The notes under the pieces are model-generated. The model searched no databases, was not told the DNA's origin, and saw nothing but the letters and a program-made list of their open reading frames with translations. A program made the translations under genes and the position numbers. From Chitinophagales bacterium (lineage in GTDB: Bacteria > Bacteroidota > Bacteroidia > Chitinophagales > Saprospiraceae), in NCBI GenBank assembly GCA_017303875.1, contig JAFLBP010000035.1, positions 1 to 60,683 on the forward strand: 60,683 nucleotides of DNA, read 5' to 3'. Shown in pieces: positions 8,159-16,454 of the stretch. Each line of letters begins with the position of its first letter. Positions within the stretch are counted from its first letter, which is position 1.

Positions 8159-8911
8159 TTAAAGGAGATTAAGAGAAAAATCAATGATCGCTGCAAATAT
8201 CTGATTTTGTTCTCCAATTCTCGCTTCCGCGCTCAGGAAACGCCCTTCCTCCTCAGTTGCCGCCCAGTTGCTGTACCGGGCTTTTAACAGGTATATATCT
8301 TGTAATTGCGCCGTCGGTGCGCTCGCTTCCAGCATATCTAATGCCGCTTTTACTTTATTTTCGGTCAGTAATTGAATAATTGGCGAAGGTTTGGCCTTTT
8401 CCAACAGACGTTTTGTGGTTGCAGGCATGCGCTCAAGTGTTTGTGCGAGGGTCTTTTCCGGCGTTCCGTTTTTTCCGCCAAAACTGATTTTTACCCCGAA
8501 CGCCTCTACCTGAAAACGGGCCTGCCCGGCACTCAGCAACACCATGGAAACGGCGGTGCCTATGGCCAGAATAGCCAATGCCGATTGTTCGGTGTCGCGG
8601 TATTGCGCCAGCGCATTTTCCAGCAAAGGCGCAAGGTTTTCATCTTTGGCCCAGCTTTCCAGGAGGGTTCTGGCAGTTGGCGCCGCCTCCCCGGTCGGCA
8701 TCGGTTCTGCGGCTGTGCTATCGCCCAACTGTCGGATGGCCAATAGCTCCGCTGTTGTTTGTTGCGCGGCAGGCATGGAGGCAAACAGCTCCTGCAGCGA
8801 ATTACTTAATCCGTTTAATACGCCATTGGAGAAATAATCAAAAAAGCGCAATACCTGAAAATCATTCATTTGCGCTATTTTGCGAAGCAAAGTTTCTGCG
8901 TTTTGATACAT
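8159..8911 (-). CDS. Membrane protein with a C-terminal effector-associated-domain-like region, CHAT partner
   Basis: Protein of 250 residues not recognised by whole-length similarity. Residues 1-105 are helical and Ala/Leu-rich; 110-127 form one hydrophobic segment (ALAILAIGTAVSMVLLSA) followed by a strand-like stretch (RFQVEAFGVKISFGG). Residues 178-250 fit the pattern I..LLTENKV..AL..LE... L..ARYSNW...EEGRFLSAEA... NQI..AI.D, which resembles the small helical effector-associated domains (EAD11-like) found with CHAT, NACHT and similar proteins. The domain call is from pattern memory. It starts 10 bp after the CHAT gene stop, so it is almost certainly co-translated with it. Likely role: adaptor or membrane-bound partner of the protease (inference). 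Confidence 0.6.
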   Translation of the reverse strand: MYQNAETLLRKIAQMNDFQVLRFFDYFSNGVLNGLSNSLQELFASMPAAQQTTAELLAIRQLGDSTAAEPMPTGEAAPTARTLLESWAKDENLAPLLENALAQYRDTEQSALAILAIGTAVSMVLLSAGQARFQVEAFGVKISFGGKNGTPEKTLAQTLERMPATTKRLLEKAKPSPIIQLLTENKVKAALDMLEASAPTAQLQDIYLLKARYSNWAATEEEGRFLSAEARIGEQNQIFAAIIDFSLNLL

Positions 8912-8921
8912 ATTTGTAAAT

Positions 8922-11357
8922 TTAACGCCAGTCGCCCATCAGACTGAATCCGGCCCAAAAATAAGCAGCAGGATGCTGATCCGGTAGTGGCTCCTGCATG
9001 ATTTCAAGCGCCGCCGCTTGAAATGCTTTGGCCCTTGTTTGTCCCTTCAATAACCAGTTTTCATAAAATTTATTACAAAAATGCGCAGCATACCGATAGT
9101 CTACATCCCAGTTGGAGGCCAGTATGCTCGACGCGCCGGAAAGCAAAAAGGCCCATTCCAAACCCAGGGCATCGCCGCCAATACCTTCTTTTGAACGACC
9201 ACTCACGCAGGCCTGTAAGGTAATATGCGCATTTTGCACCTGTGGTTTTTGCCGCAAAACCCGCTCCGGCGATAAAAGATGTCCGCCACTAATCTGGTTC
9301 AAAGAGGGCGCTGTCGGGCCTTCGTAAAGCAACAACCCGGAGCGTTCATAAGGGTTCTCATGGGCTTGCAGCGGAAAGGTGCCGTGGGTGGTAAAATGTA
9401 CAATTTTTCCCTCTAAAGATAAACGGCAAAGTTGATTCCAGTCCGAATTGGCCGACGCTGCGATGCTGCCCGGTCTCAGGGTTTTCAGAAAATCAACACT
9501 GGCCCGGAAGCCCTGCATTTTTTCTACATCGGCCTGATCCTCCTGCGCTGTTGCCACAACGCCGTAGAATTCCAGCGGGAACAGTTTCGGGCGGTTCAGG
9601 TTTTGCAGCAGCGTATACGCGCTTTGCGTGCGCGAAAGGCTGAAGTATTCCAGCAGGTATTTATCCTGAATTTTTACATAATGCAAAGGGAAAAAACTCA
9701 GTATTTCATCCGGACAATAACACAGGTGGGTGCCCTCCGCTAATTCGCCCTGCACAAGCAGCGGCAGCAACCAGTCGACAAAAGGACTCAGCGCCGTACT
9801 AATATCAACGTTGTTTTGGGCGCCAAAAAGTCCGCCGCTTCGCGCCCGCCATTTTTGCGGATTATGCAGTTGTTTGTCTAACCAGTCCTGAAGTTGCAGG
9901 CGCCCCAGCGGGATTTGCCGGCTGAATAATTTTCCTTTGGAGCTGACCAAGACGGCATAACTGTACTCATCTTCCAGCAAAAAAGTAAGGTAATTTGCCG
10001 CGTGCAGTTGCATCAGCGCCTGTATACTTTGTACAATATGCTGCCGGCTTTCAGCAGCAGGCAATGTGTTTTGGGGCGTTTGTCGGTCTAAGGCATCAGC
10101 CAATACGCGGCCTTTACTGCTTTCAATGGCGCGAAGCATCCCTTGTGCATCGCCCAATTTGTAGTTGAAATCGCAGAGCCGGGTAAAGAGAAATTCAAAT
10201 TTATTCAACAACCCCGCGCGCTCGGTATAATTTCGGATCTGACTGCGCTGCCGTTCAATGTCGACCCAAATCCGTTCCACCAATTCCAGCCCTTCGCGGT
10301 ATTGCCCTAATCGGTTATGACAAATGCCCATGGCCCACCAGACCGACTGGAGGTCGTACACCAATTTGTGCTCCGCCACAAAAGCACAAAGCGCCTCGTA
10401 CTCCGATAATGCTTTTCTGAGTGCATCCGGATCCTGCGCACGGTTTGGGTCGGAAAAAACGGTTCCGATCCGGGAGAACTGAAGTTGCGCTTCATGCAGT
10501 GGATTGGCCCCGAAAAAATTGCTGAAAAGTGCATGCGCCTGCTCAGTTGCTTCGGCATTTTCCTGATAAATGGACGCATTGTTTAGTGCTGCTTCCGGTT
10601 GCTGAAGCTGGGTCAGTTTTTGCTGCAAGGTTTCCAGCGCCTGCATCATGTTGTCGGGCGGGGCATCACTGTTGCCGCCGCGCATGATTTCGCTTAAGGC
10701 GTTCAGGGCATCCAGATTGCTTTGCCGGCTTTCCAAGTATTCATCCCGAATTTTATCAGGACTGGGCAGTGCCGTTGCGGAGCCGAGGCTATTGTTGATT
10801 TTGCGTTCCAGACTGTCGCGCTGCACCTTGGGTCCGGCGATAAAAGGCAGTCCCTGAATCGTGTTGAAATGTTGTCGTGCCGCTTCAAACTGCTCCAACA
10901 TCAGCAGGGCTTCTGTTTTGTACAATTGCGCGGCGCACAAACGCTCAAACTGAAGGCGCTCTTTGCCTTGTAAAAACGGAATAGCGGTATCGGCGGCCTT
11001 GATGGCGGCTTCAAACTGCCCGAAATCGAACAGGAATTTTGCCTGAAAATATACGCCGTTGGTAGCGTAGATAAGCGCCTCGTCTTTCATCGGGGCATTT
11101 TGACGGTACCGATGTGCTCCAATATCGCTAAGCGCTGTTGCAAGCGTTATGGCCAGTTCGAGTTGAGCCTGTTGGCCGTTATAGCCATTGCACAGGGCAT
11201 CCAGCGCCGCAAGTCCGGAGTTGGGTTGTCCAAAATCCAGAAATTGCAAGGCAATCGGCGTATTAATGCAAGGCGGACAATTGAGTATAAATTTCCGCTG
11301 CGCATCCCTGTCCCCGATAGAAAACACAGGCAGGGCGTGCTGAAAGGCTGGATTCAT
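8922..11357 (-). CDS. TPR-CHAT caspase-like protease
   Basis: Protein of 811 residues without a signal peptide. Residues about 90-470 are helical and TPR-like, with repeats such as AIKAADTAIPFLQGKERLQFERL and YREGLELVERIWVDIERQRSQIRNYTERAGLL. The C-terminal CHAT domain (about 520-811) holds the catalytic dyad His658 in VHFTTHG and Cys717 in ITLQACVSG, followed by GLEWAFLLSGASSILASNWDVD and the terminal AAYFWAGFSLMGD, all standard for CHAT. CHAT peptidases act in bacterial death and defence systems such as gasdermin cleavage or the Cas7-11 associated Csx29, but also elsewhere. It is the central gene of a tight minus-strand cluster (gaps of 11 and 10 bp to its neighbours). Confidence 0.9.
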   Translation of the reverse strand: MNPAFQHALPVFSIGDRDAQRKFILNCPPCINTPIALQFLDFGQPNSGLAALDALCNGYNGQQAQLELAITLATALSDIGAHRYRQNAPMKDEALIYATNGVYFQAKFLFDFGQFEAAIKAADTAIPFLQGKERLQFERLCAAQLYKTEALLMLEQFEAARQHFNTIQGLPFIAGPKVQRDSLERKINNSLGSATALPSPDKIRDEYLESRQSNLDALNALSEIMRGGNSDAPPDNMMQALETLQQKLTQLQQPEAALNNASIYQENAEATEQAHALFSNFFGANPLHEAQLQFSRIGTVFSDPNRAQDPDALRKALSEYEALCAFVAEHKLVYDLQSVWWAMGICHNRLGQYREGLELVERIWVDIERQRSQIRNYTERAGLLNKFEFLFTRLCDFNYKLGDAQGMLRAIESSKGRVLADALDRQTPQNTLPAAESRQHIVQSIQALMQLHAANYLTFLLEDEYSYAVLVSSKGKLFSRQIPLGRLQLQDWLDKQLHNPQKWRARSGGLFGAQNNVDISTALSPFVDWLLPLLVQGELAEGTHLCYCPDEILSFFPLHYVKIQDKYLLEYFSLSRTQSAYTLLQNLNRPKLFPLEFYGVVATAQEDQADVEKMQGFRASVDFLKTLRPGSIAASANSDWNQLCRLSLEGKIVHFTTHGTFPLQAHENPYERSGLLLYEGPTAPSLNQISGGHLLSPERVLRQKPQVQNAHITLQACVSGRSKEGIGGDALGLEWAFLLSGASSILASNWDVDYRYAAHFCNKFYENWLLKGQTRAKAFQAAALEIMQEPLPDQHPAAYFWAGFSLMGDWR

Positions 11358-11368
11358 CGTTTGGGCAA

Positions 11369-12034
11369 TTAAAATGGATACAAATCAGTGCCGGAAGTAA
11401 GCGCTGCAATTTGGCTGTCTACTTGCCTGCTGTATGATCCGCCCCCGGAACCACTGCTGTTGTTGTTGCCGCTGTTCATCATGCCGTAAAGCAGCAGTCC
11501 GCCAATTACTGCGCCAGCCAGTAATTCGACGGCATTCCAGTTTTCAGTTTTATTGACTGCTTGTTCTGCATCGCGCTGAATGGCTTGCAAGGTATTGCCA
11601 AGAAAAGGCGCAACGGCAGCATTACAAGGCTCAAAATCAAAATCCAGTAAATGATAACCGAATTGCGTTTTGCATTTTCGGTTGATTAATTCCAGCGTAT
11701 AGTTACACAAATACGCATCGTCTAACCATCCAATTGCTCCAAAACGGTCGGGGATATAATCATCCGACTTGAAAAAATAATGGATCAGCATATCCACAAT
11801 CGGCGCGATTTCTTTTTCACGTCCGTAGGCGTGTGCGGCTTTCCACATATTGATCAGGTTGCCTGGTGCAAACTGAATATAGGCCTGCAGGTAGTTGCAA
11901 TGATGCGCCACCCAGTCGGCGCCCCGAAATCCGTATTGTTGCATCAGTATGGATTTCAGGTCGCCATTTTGCCGGTCTTGTTGGATGATTTGTTCAATAT
12001 GCTGATTGATCTGATTCAGCTTGGTGTTTGTCAT
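11369..12034 (-). CDS. DUF1232/YkvA-like membrane protein, first gene of the CHAT cluster
   Basis: Protein of 221 residues. Residues 77-110, IAPIVDMLIHYFFKSDDYIPDRFGAI.GWLDDAYL, follow the DUF1232 (YkvA-like) pattern of a short helix, a (S)DxIPD turn and GxLDDA. A hydrophobic helix at 169-186 (VELLAGAVIGGLLLYGMM) is followed by a Ser/Gly/Asn linker and a short conserved-looking tail DSQIAALTSGTDLYPF. No enzyme motif is seen. It lies 11 bp before the CHAT start and directly behind a 13-bp perfect inverted repeat. A membrane anchor or sensor for the protease is plausible but unproven. Confidence 0.65.
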   Translation of the reverse strand: MTNTKLNQINQHIEQIIQQDRQNGDLKSILMQQYGFRGADWVAHHCNYLQAYIQFAPGNLINMWKAAHAYGREKEIAPIVDMLIHYFFKSDDYIPDRFGAIGWLDDAYLCNYTLELINRKCKTQFGYHLLDFDFEPCNAAVAPFLGNTLQAIQRDAEQAVNKTENWNAVELLAGAVIGGLLLYGMMNSGNNNSSGSGGGSYSRQVDSQIAALTSGTDLYPF

Positions 12035-12050
12035 TGGCGGGTTAGTTTTC

Positions 12051-12187
12051 TTTAGAGCATCAGGATTTCAGGAGTAATTACCAAACTTATTTGGTAATTA
12101 CTGCCCATAAAGATACAAAAAATCAAAAAAACGAAAATATTTAAATTTTTTGTCTTTAGGCATCTTGCATCCCGAACACGCTCTAAG
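12051..12187. repeat. Diverged copy of the AGAGCATG palindromic element
   Basis: The left end TTTAGAGCATCAGGATTTCA (12051-12070) and the right end CCCGAACACGCTCTAAG (12171-12187) resemble the two ends of the complete element at 58944-59105. The right end contains the TAG stop codon of the DAHP synthase gene. The interior is AT-rich and unlike the complete copy, so this may be only a pair of related ends around a different core. Confidence 0.45.
12073..12102 (-). promoter_or_regulatory. Perfect 13-bp inverted repeat overlapping a candidate -7 box, upstream of the CHAT cluster
   Basis: Arms AGTAATTACCAAA and TTTGGTAATTACT are separated by four bases. On the minus strand the loop and right arm give TAAGTTTG, an exact TAnnTTTG -7 box, about 50 bp upstream of the first gene. 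An operator over the promoter fits better than a terminator because no T-run follows on either strand. A second weak candidate -7 (TATCTTTA) lies at 12109-12116. Confidence 0.5.
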
Positions 12188-13262
12188 CTGTTCCTTTCAG
12201 CTCTTCAGCAGCCCGAACCACCTCATGCTGCTGTGCAATACTTTCCTGGTGCATGGCAGTGAAGAACTTCTCTACGAAGGTATCGCTCAGGTTACGGCTG
12301 CGGCCTTCGTTGAACGCATGTTCCAGAATTTCATTCCAGCGTTCGCTTTGCAGAATGGCGATGTTGTTGCGTTGTTTGTACCGACCGATGGTTTGTGCAA
12401 TTCGCATGCGGCGACCCAGCAGATTGAGCAATTCCAGATCAATTTCGTCAATTTTATGGCGCAAATGCTTGAGATGCTCCTGGTATTCGGCGTCGTCTAC
12501 AGTGGTTTGGCGCACATGCAGGCCCTGTAATAATTCGGCATAACGTTCCGGTGTGATCTGCTGCTTGGCATCGCTCCAGGCCTCGTCGGGTGTGCAATGC
12601 ACTTCGGTCATCAGGCCATCGTAATTCAGATCCAAGGCTTGCTGGGCAATTTCCGCCAAGTCGACGCGATTGCCGCAGATATGGCTGTTGTCGCAAATCA
12701 GGGGCAAATCCGGCATCCGGCGGCGCAGTTCAATCGGCATTTCCCAGTAAGGCGCATTGCGGAAAGAACTTTTGGCGTAAGAGGAAAAACCGCGATGGAT
12801 GGCGCCCACCTGCGTAATACCTGCATTGCGGATGCGCTCAATAGCGCCAATCCAAAGTTCCAGATCCGGGTTCACCGGATTTTTAATCAGCACCGGAATG
12901 TCGACACCTTTGAGGGCATCGGCAATTTCCTGTACGGAAAACGGATTCACGGTGGTGCGCGCGCCAATCCAGAGCACGTCAATGCCGAATTTAAGCGCCT
13001 CATAGACCTGATTGGCATTCGCCACCTCGATGGTTGTTTTTAACCCGGTTTCCTGTTTTACCCGGCGCAGCCAAGGCAGCGCAACAGCGCCATTGCCCTC
13101 AAATGCACCCGGACGGGTACGCGGCTTCCAAACTCCCGCGCGAAACAAATCAATACCAACGGGCGCCAGGCCGCGCGCAACAGCCATTACCTGGTCTTCG
13201 GTTTCCGCCGAACAGGGGCCGGCGATGAGGAAAGGGCGGGTAGGAGAAGCTTTTGTAAACAT
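12183..13262 (-). CDS. Bifunctional 3-deoxy-7-phosphoheptulonate synthase / chorismate mutase
   Basis: Fusion of 359 residues catalysing the first step of the shikimate pathway and the chorismate-to-prephenate step. Residues about 8-265 form a DAHP synthase of the AroA(G)/KDO8PS type, with IAGPCSAET (12-20), FRAGVWKPRTRPGAFEG (36-52), and GAIHRGFSSYAKSSFRNAPYWEMPIELRR. Residues about 270-345 are an AroQ-type chorismate mutase: HLRHKIDEIDLELLNLLGRRM and IGRYKQRNNIAILQ with the expected Arg, Lys and Asp/Glu residues. Such fusions are common in Bacteroidota. It is the last gene of the aromatic operon, separated from tyrA by a 168-bp low-complexity spacer. Confidence 0.95.
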   Translation of the reverse strand: MFTKASPTRPFLIAGPCSAETEDQVMAVARGLAPVGIDLFRAGVWKPRTRPGAFEGNGAVALPWLRRVKQETGLKTTIEVANANQVYEALKFGIDVLWIGARTTVNPFSVQEIADALKGVDIPVLIKNPVNPDLELWIGAIERIRNAGITQVGAIHRGFSSYAKSSFRNAPYWEMPIELRRRMPDLPLICDNSHICGNRVDLAEIAQQALDLNYDGLMTEVHCTPDEAWSDAKQQITPERYAELLQGLHVRQTTVDDAEYQEHLKHLRHKIDEIDLELLNLLGRRMRIAQTIGRYKQRNNIAILQSERWNEILEHAFNEGRSRNLSDTFVEKFFTAMHQESIAQQHEVVRAAEELKGTA

Positions 13263-13272
13263 AATTTTAGGA

Positions 13273-13430
13273 GTGATGAACGATGAACGATGAATGATGA
13301 ATGATGAGTGATGAATGATGAGTGTTTTGGTGTTTAAGTGTTTTGGTGTTTTTGTATTTTAGTGTTTATGTATTTGAAAATCAGGTGTTTTAACACGTAA
13401 ACACTAAAACACCAAAACACTTATAAACAC
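13273..13430. repeat. Low-complexity inverted-repeat spacer inside the aromatic operon
   Basis: Positions 13273-13320 are degenerate ATGAATGATGA/ATGAGTG units. Positions 13320-13370 contain AGTGTTTTGGTGTTT units, and 13397-13430 contain their inverse (TAAACACTAAAACACC), so the RNA can fold back. It is the same motif pair as at 131-206. It interrupts the otherwise compact aromatic operon between tyrA and the DAHP synthase gene. Confidence 0.8.
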
Positions 13431-14273
13431 TTACTTTATAATCCTCCTGATGTCATTGGCCTTGCCAATGAGTTCGGAGAAGGTGTCAAAATCGCGTTTG
13501 ATGAGTAAGGTGCGAAAACGACTGACAGTATTGATGAATTCATCCAATACATCGAGTACGTTGTCGCGGTTTTGTTCAAAAATGGGTATCCAGGTGTCCG
13601 GACTACTTTTGGCGAGTCGTACGGTGCTGCTGAAACCACCGCCGGCCAGCTCAAAAATGCGTTCTTCGGCTTTTTCTTTTTCCAATACCGTAAGTGCCAG
13701 CGCAAACGAAGCGATGTGGGAAATATGGCTGACGTATGCCACATGCAAATCATGGTTGTGGCTTTCCATTTCGGTCAGGCGCATACCCATAGCGTGAAAC
13801 AGTTGCTGCACCGTTTCCAGCGCATCCGGCGCGCTGTCCTGTGTGTCGCAAAATACGCAGCCCTTTCCTTCAAACAACCCGTCTACGGCAGCGTCCGGAC
13901 CAGAGTATTCGGTTCCGGCCATCGGGTGGGTGGCTACAAATCGGCTCCGCATCGGGTGCCCGGCAATGGCATCCACCACCGGCCCTTTGGTTGATCCAAC
14001 ATCTATAATGGTCTGATTATCCTTGATTTGTTCGAGCAATTGGGGTAACAGTCGGCTCAGGCTGTTCACCGGAACACAAGTGGCAATCAGGTCGCTGACC
14101 TGAATGGCTTTTTCGGTTTCCATGATTTCGTCAACCAGGCCCAGTTCCAGCGCGCGCGCCGCATGTTGCGGATTTTTGTCGCTCCCGATCAGCCGCGTTA
14201 CCTGCCCTGTTTTGCGCAGGGCCAGTCCGAGAGAGCCGCCAATCAGGCCAAGTCCTATAATATTAATGGTCAT
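13431..14273 (-). CDS. tyrA: Prephenate dehydrogenase
   Basis: NAD(P)-dependent enzyme of 280 residues converting prephenate to 4-hydroxyphenylpyruvate in tyrosine synthesis. The N-terminal Rossmann motif IGLGLIGGSLGLAL (5-18), DVGSTKGPVVDAI (about 91-103) and the catalytic-site sequence ATHPMAGTEYSGP (about 114-126) are present, followed by the helical dimerisation domain with SHISHIASFALAL. There is no ACT or chorismate mutase fusion, consistent with the mutase being fused to the next gene. It lies 23 bp after the aminotransferase gene in the aromatic operon. Confidence 0.95.
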   Translation of the reverse strand: MTINIIGLGLIGGSLGLALRKTGQVTRLIGSDKNPQHAARALELGLVDEIMETEKAIQVSDLIATCVPVNSLSRLLPQLLEQIKDNQTIIDVGSTKGPVVDAIAGHPMRSRFVATHPMAGTEYSGPDAAVDGLFEGKGCVFCDTQDSAPDALETVQQLFHAMGMRLTEMESHNHDLHVAYVSHISHIASFALALTVLEKEKAEERIFELAGGGFSSTVRLAKSSPDTWIPIFEQNRDNVLDVLDEFINTVSRFRTLLIKRDFDTFSELIGKANDIRRIIK

Positions 14274-14296
14274 TGTATTGCTTTTTAATATGGGGG

Positions 14297-15469
14297 TTAT
14301 TGCATGCGTTTGCCTGCTTTTTCAATTACATGCTGATCGGCGCAGAGGGAAATCCGGATGAATTGCCGGCCTTGCTCGCCGAATATTCCGCCGGGCGTTA
14401 AAAATACCTGATGCGCGTACAGGAGTTTGTCGCTCAGGGCATAGCCATCGGCATAATCGGCCGGCACTTCGGCCCACACAAAAAGCCCCTGCTGCCCTGG
14501 CGCTATCCGACAGCCGATCGACCGCAACAGGGCCTCGGCAGCATTGCGGCGCGCGGCATACAAGGTGTTTTGAGCCTCGTACCACTCATCGGGCAGCGCG
14601 AGCGCTTCTATGGCGGCACTTTGAAGCGGCCGCCATTGTCCCGAATCCATATTGCTTTTAAAACGCAATACGGTCTGCACATGCGCGCGCTTGCCAGCCA
14701 GCACACCAATCCGCCAGCCCGCCATATTATGCGATTTGCTCAGGGAGTTCAATTCCAGCGCAATCTCTTGTGCATCTGGCACCGCCAGGATACTTTTGGG
14801 ATGCGTAGTGCCGATAAAACTATACGGATTATCATTGACAATCAATATATTATGCTTCAATCCGAAAGCAACAGCCTGTTCGAATACGCCATCCGCTGCC
14901 GGGGTGCCGGTAGGCATGTGCGGGTAATTGAGCCACATCAATTTTACTTTCGACAAATCGCTGCGCTCTAAGGCATTCCAGTCGGGTTGCCAGTCTTGCG
15001 CCGCGTCAAGGGCATAGTAACGCACTTCGGCGCCGGCCAGCACCGTAGCAGCCCGGTAGGTCGGGTAGCCCGGATCGGGTGCCAGCGCGATGTCGCCGGG
15101 TTCCAGATAGGCCATAGCCAGGTGCATAATGCCTTCTTTGGAGCCGATAAGGGGAAGAATGCCGCCTTCGGCGTCCAATGTTGCGCCGTAATGCCGTTGG
15201 TACCATCCGGCCCATGCCTGTCGCAAGGCAGGCAGGCCGGTATACGATTGGTAGCCATGAGCATCCTGCGCCAGCGCGGCGTGCCTGAGGGCTTCATTAA
15301 CCTGTGGCGCCGGCGGCAGGTCGGGACTCCCGATGCCGAGGTTGATGATGTCTGCTCCGGCGGCGCGCAGCTCGGCGATTTCGCGCAATTTGGCCGAGAA
15401 GTAGTACTCCTCGATGCCATTGAGTCGCTGCGCCGGTTTTATGTTGATGTGCGATGTTGTTGTGCTCAT
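14297..15469 (-). CDS. Class I/II PLP-dependent aminotransferase (likely aromatic or prephenate-pathway)
   Basis: Fold-type I aminotransferase of 390 residues. The ATG at 15469 is chosen because AAGGA lies seven bases before it and it begins 4 bp after the pheA stop; the frame also extends to a TTG at 15484 inside pheA. Motifs: NLGIGSPDLPP near 43-53, NYPHMPTG (about 181-188), NDNPYS, and the PLP-lysine segment SLSKSHNMAGWRIG (about 245-258). Its position between prephenate dehydratase and prephenate dehydrogenase points to transamination of phenylpyruvate and hydroxyphenylpyruvate, although the fold also resembles LL-diaminopimelate aminotransferases, so the substrate remains open. Confidence 0.88.
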   Translation of the reverse strand: MSTTTSHINIKPAQRLNGIEEYYFSAKLREIAELRAAGADIINLGIGSPDLPPAPQVNEALRHAALAQDAHGYQSYTGLPALRQAWAGWYQRHYGATLDAEGGILPLIGSKEGIMHLAMAYLEPGDIALAPDPGYPTYRAATVLAGAEVRYYALDAAQDWQPDWNALERSDLSKVKLMWLNYPHMPTGTPAADGVFEQAVAFGLKHNILIVNDNPYSFIGTTHPKSILAVPDAQEIALELNSLSKSHNMAGWRIGVLAGKRAHVQTVLRFKSNMDSGQWRPLQSAAIEALALPDEWYEAQNTLYAARRNAAEALLRSIGCRIAPGQQGLFVWAEVPADYADGYALSDKLLYAHQVFLTPGGIFGEQGRQFIRISLCADQHVIEKAGKRMQ

Positions 15470-15473
15470 GTGA

Positions 15474-16361
15474 TTATCCTTCAAATCCGTGATGGTAAAG
15501 GCCGAGGGTTTTGAAATCGCTGGTATTGCCCTTCAAAATGGCGCAAATGGCTTTCAAAGCGCCTGCTTTGGCAGTAAAGTCAACAAAAAAGCGATACTCC
15601 CAGGGGCGGCCGAGCAAGGGGAGCGACTGGATTTTGGTCAGATTGGCGCCCGCACGCGCCAGCAGGTTCAGAATATTGGCTAAGCTGCCGTTTTCGTGCC
15701 GCAGGCTGAAACAAACTGATGCTTTATTGGCATTTTCCGGCAGGCTGTCATCCGGCGTATCGCGTTGCAGGATGTAAAAGCGGGTGTAGTTTTCCTGATC
15801 GGTTTCTATGGAGGGGGCAATAATGTCGAGCTGGTAAAGCTGTGCGGCGAGTTCGCTGGCTATGGCTGCACGGGTGCGCAATCCTTTTTGAACAATTTCG
15901 GCGGCACTGGCAGCCGTATCATCGCTCCGCACCAAGCGGATATGCGGGTAGGCCTCGAAAAAAACGGCGCATTGGGCCAGGGCCATAGGGTGGGAGTGTA
16001 CCTCCTCGATTTCTTCCATTTTTACGCCCGGCAGGGCCATCAGGTTCTGATGAATCGGCAGAAAAACTTCCCCGACAATGTGCAAAGCGTTGTTTTCCAG
16101 CAGCAGGTAATTTTCAATAATGCTTCCGGCGATGCTGTTTTCGATGGCTAAAACAGCTACATCAGTTTGTTCCGGATCATTGGCGCGGGCAAAAAGTTCG
16201 CGAAAAGACAAAGCCGGTACAATTTCAATATGATCGCCCAGAAATTTCCGGGCCGCCATTTCGTGGAAGGCGCCCCGCACGCCTTGTATTACCACCCGGG
16301 CGGCCGGGGCGGAAATTCGGGAATCAATATCGGTGTTGCGTGTACTGGATGTGTTGGTCAT
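15474..16361 (-). CDS. pheA: Prephenate dehydratase
   Basis: Enzyme of 295 residues converting prephenate to phenylpyruvate in phenylalanine synthesis. The periplasmic-binding-like catalytic domain shows VRGAFHEMAARKF (28-40), VLAIENSIAGSIIENY (about 69-84), HSHPMALAQC and the catalytic TRF motif in DQENYTRFYIL. A C-terminal ACT domain (about 200-290: KASVCFSLRHENGSLANILNLLARAGANLTKIQSLPLLGRPWEYRFFVDF) should provide feedback inhibition by phenylalanine. It is the first structural gene of the aromatic operon and lies directly behind a leader peptide and terminator (attenuator). Confidence 0.95.
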   Translation of the reverse strand: MTNTSSTRNTDIDSRISAPAARVVIQGVRGAFHEMAARKFLGDHIEIVPALSFRELFARANDPEQTDVAVLAIENSIAGSIIENYLLLENNALHIVGEVFLPIHQNLMALPGVKMEEIEEVHSHPMALAQCAVFFEAYPHIRLVRSDDTAASAAEIVQKGLRTRAAIASELAAQLYQLDIIAPSIETDQENYTRFYILQRDTPDDSLPENANKASVCFSLRHENGSLANILNLLARAGANLTKIQSLPLLGRPWEYRFFVDFTAKAGALKAICAILKGNTSDFKTLGLYHHGFEG

Positions 16362-16396
16362 AATGTTTTAAGAACCTTCCGTTTGAAAATGCACAT

Positions 16397-16434
16397 AAAA
16401 AAAGGGAGTTCCTGATGGTCAGGAACTCCCTTTT
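16397..16434 (-). promoter_or_regulatory. Attenuator terminator hairpin of the aromatic operon
   Basis: A perfect 16-bp stem (16400-16415 paired with 16419-16434; arms AAAAGGGAGTTCCTGA and TCAGGAACTCCCTTTT) with a three-base loop. On the minus strand it runs into seven T, giving a strong rho-independent terminator 36 bp before the pheA start and 20 bp after the leader-peptide stop. Its place between leader and first structural gene is that of a transcription attenuator. The antiterminator partner was not resolved by eye. Confidence 0.85.
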
Positions 16435-16454
16435 GCGCATTCGTTGTGCAGTGT

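Noticed and set aside
13273..13320. Short coding frame from the repeated ATGAATGATGA units
   Set aside because: The units contain frequent TGA stops and are simple-sequence DNA without a usable frame.
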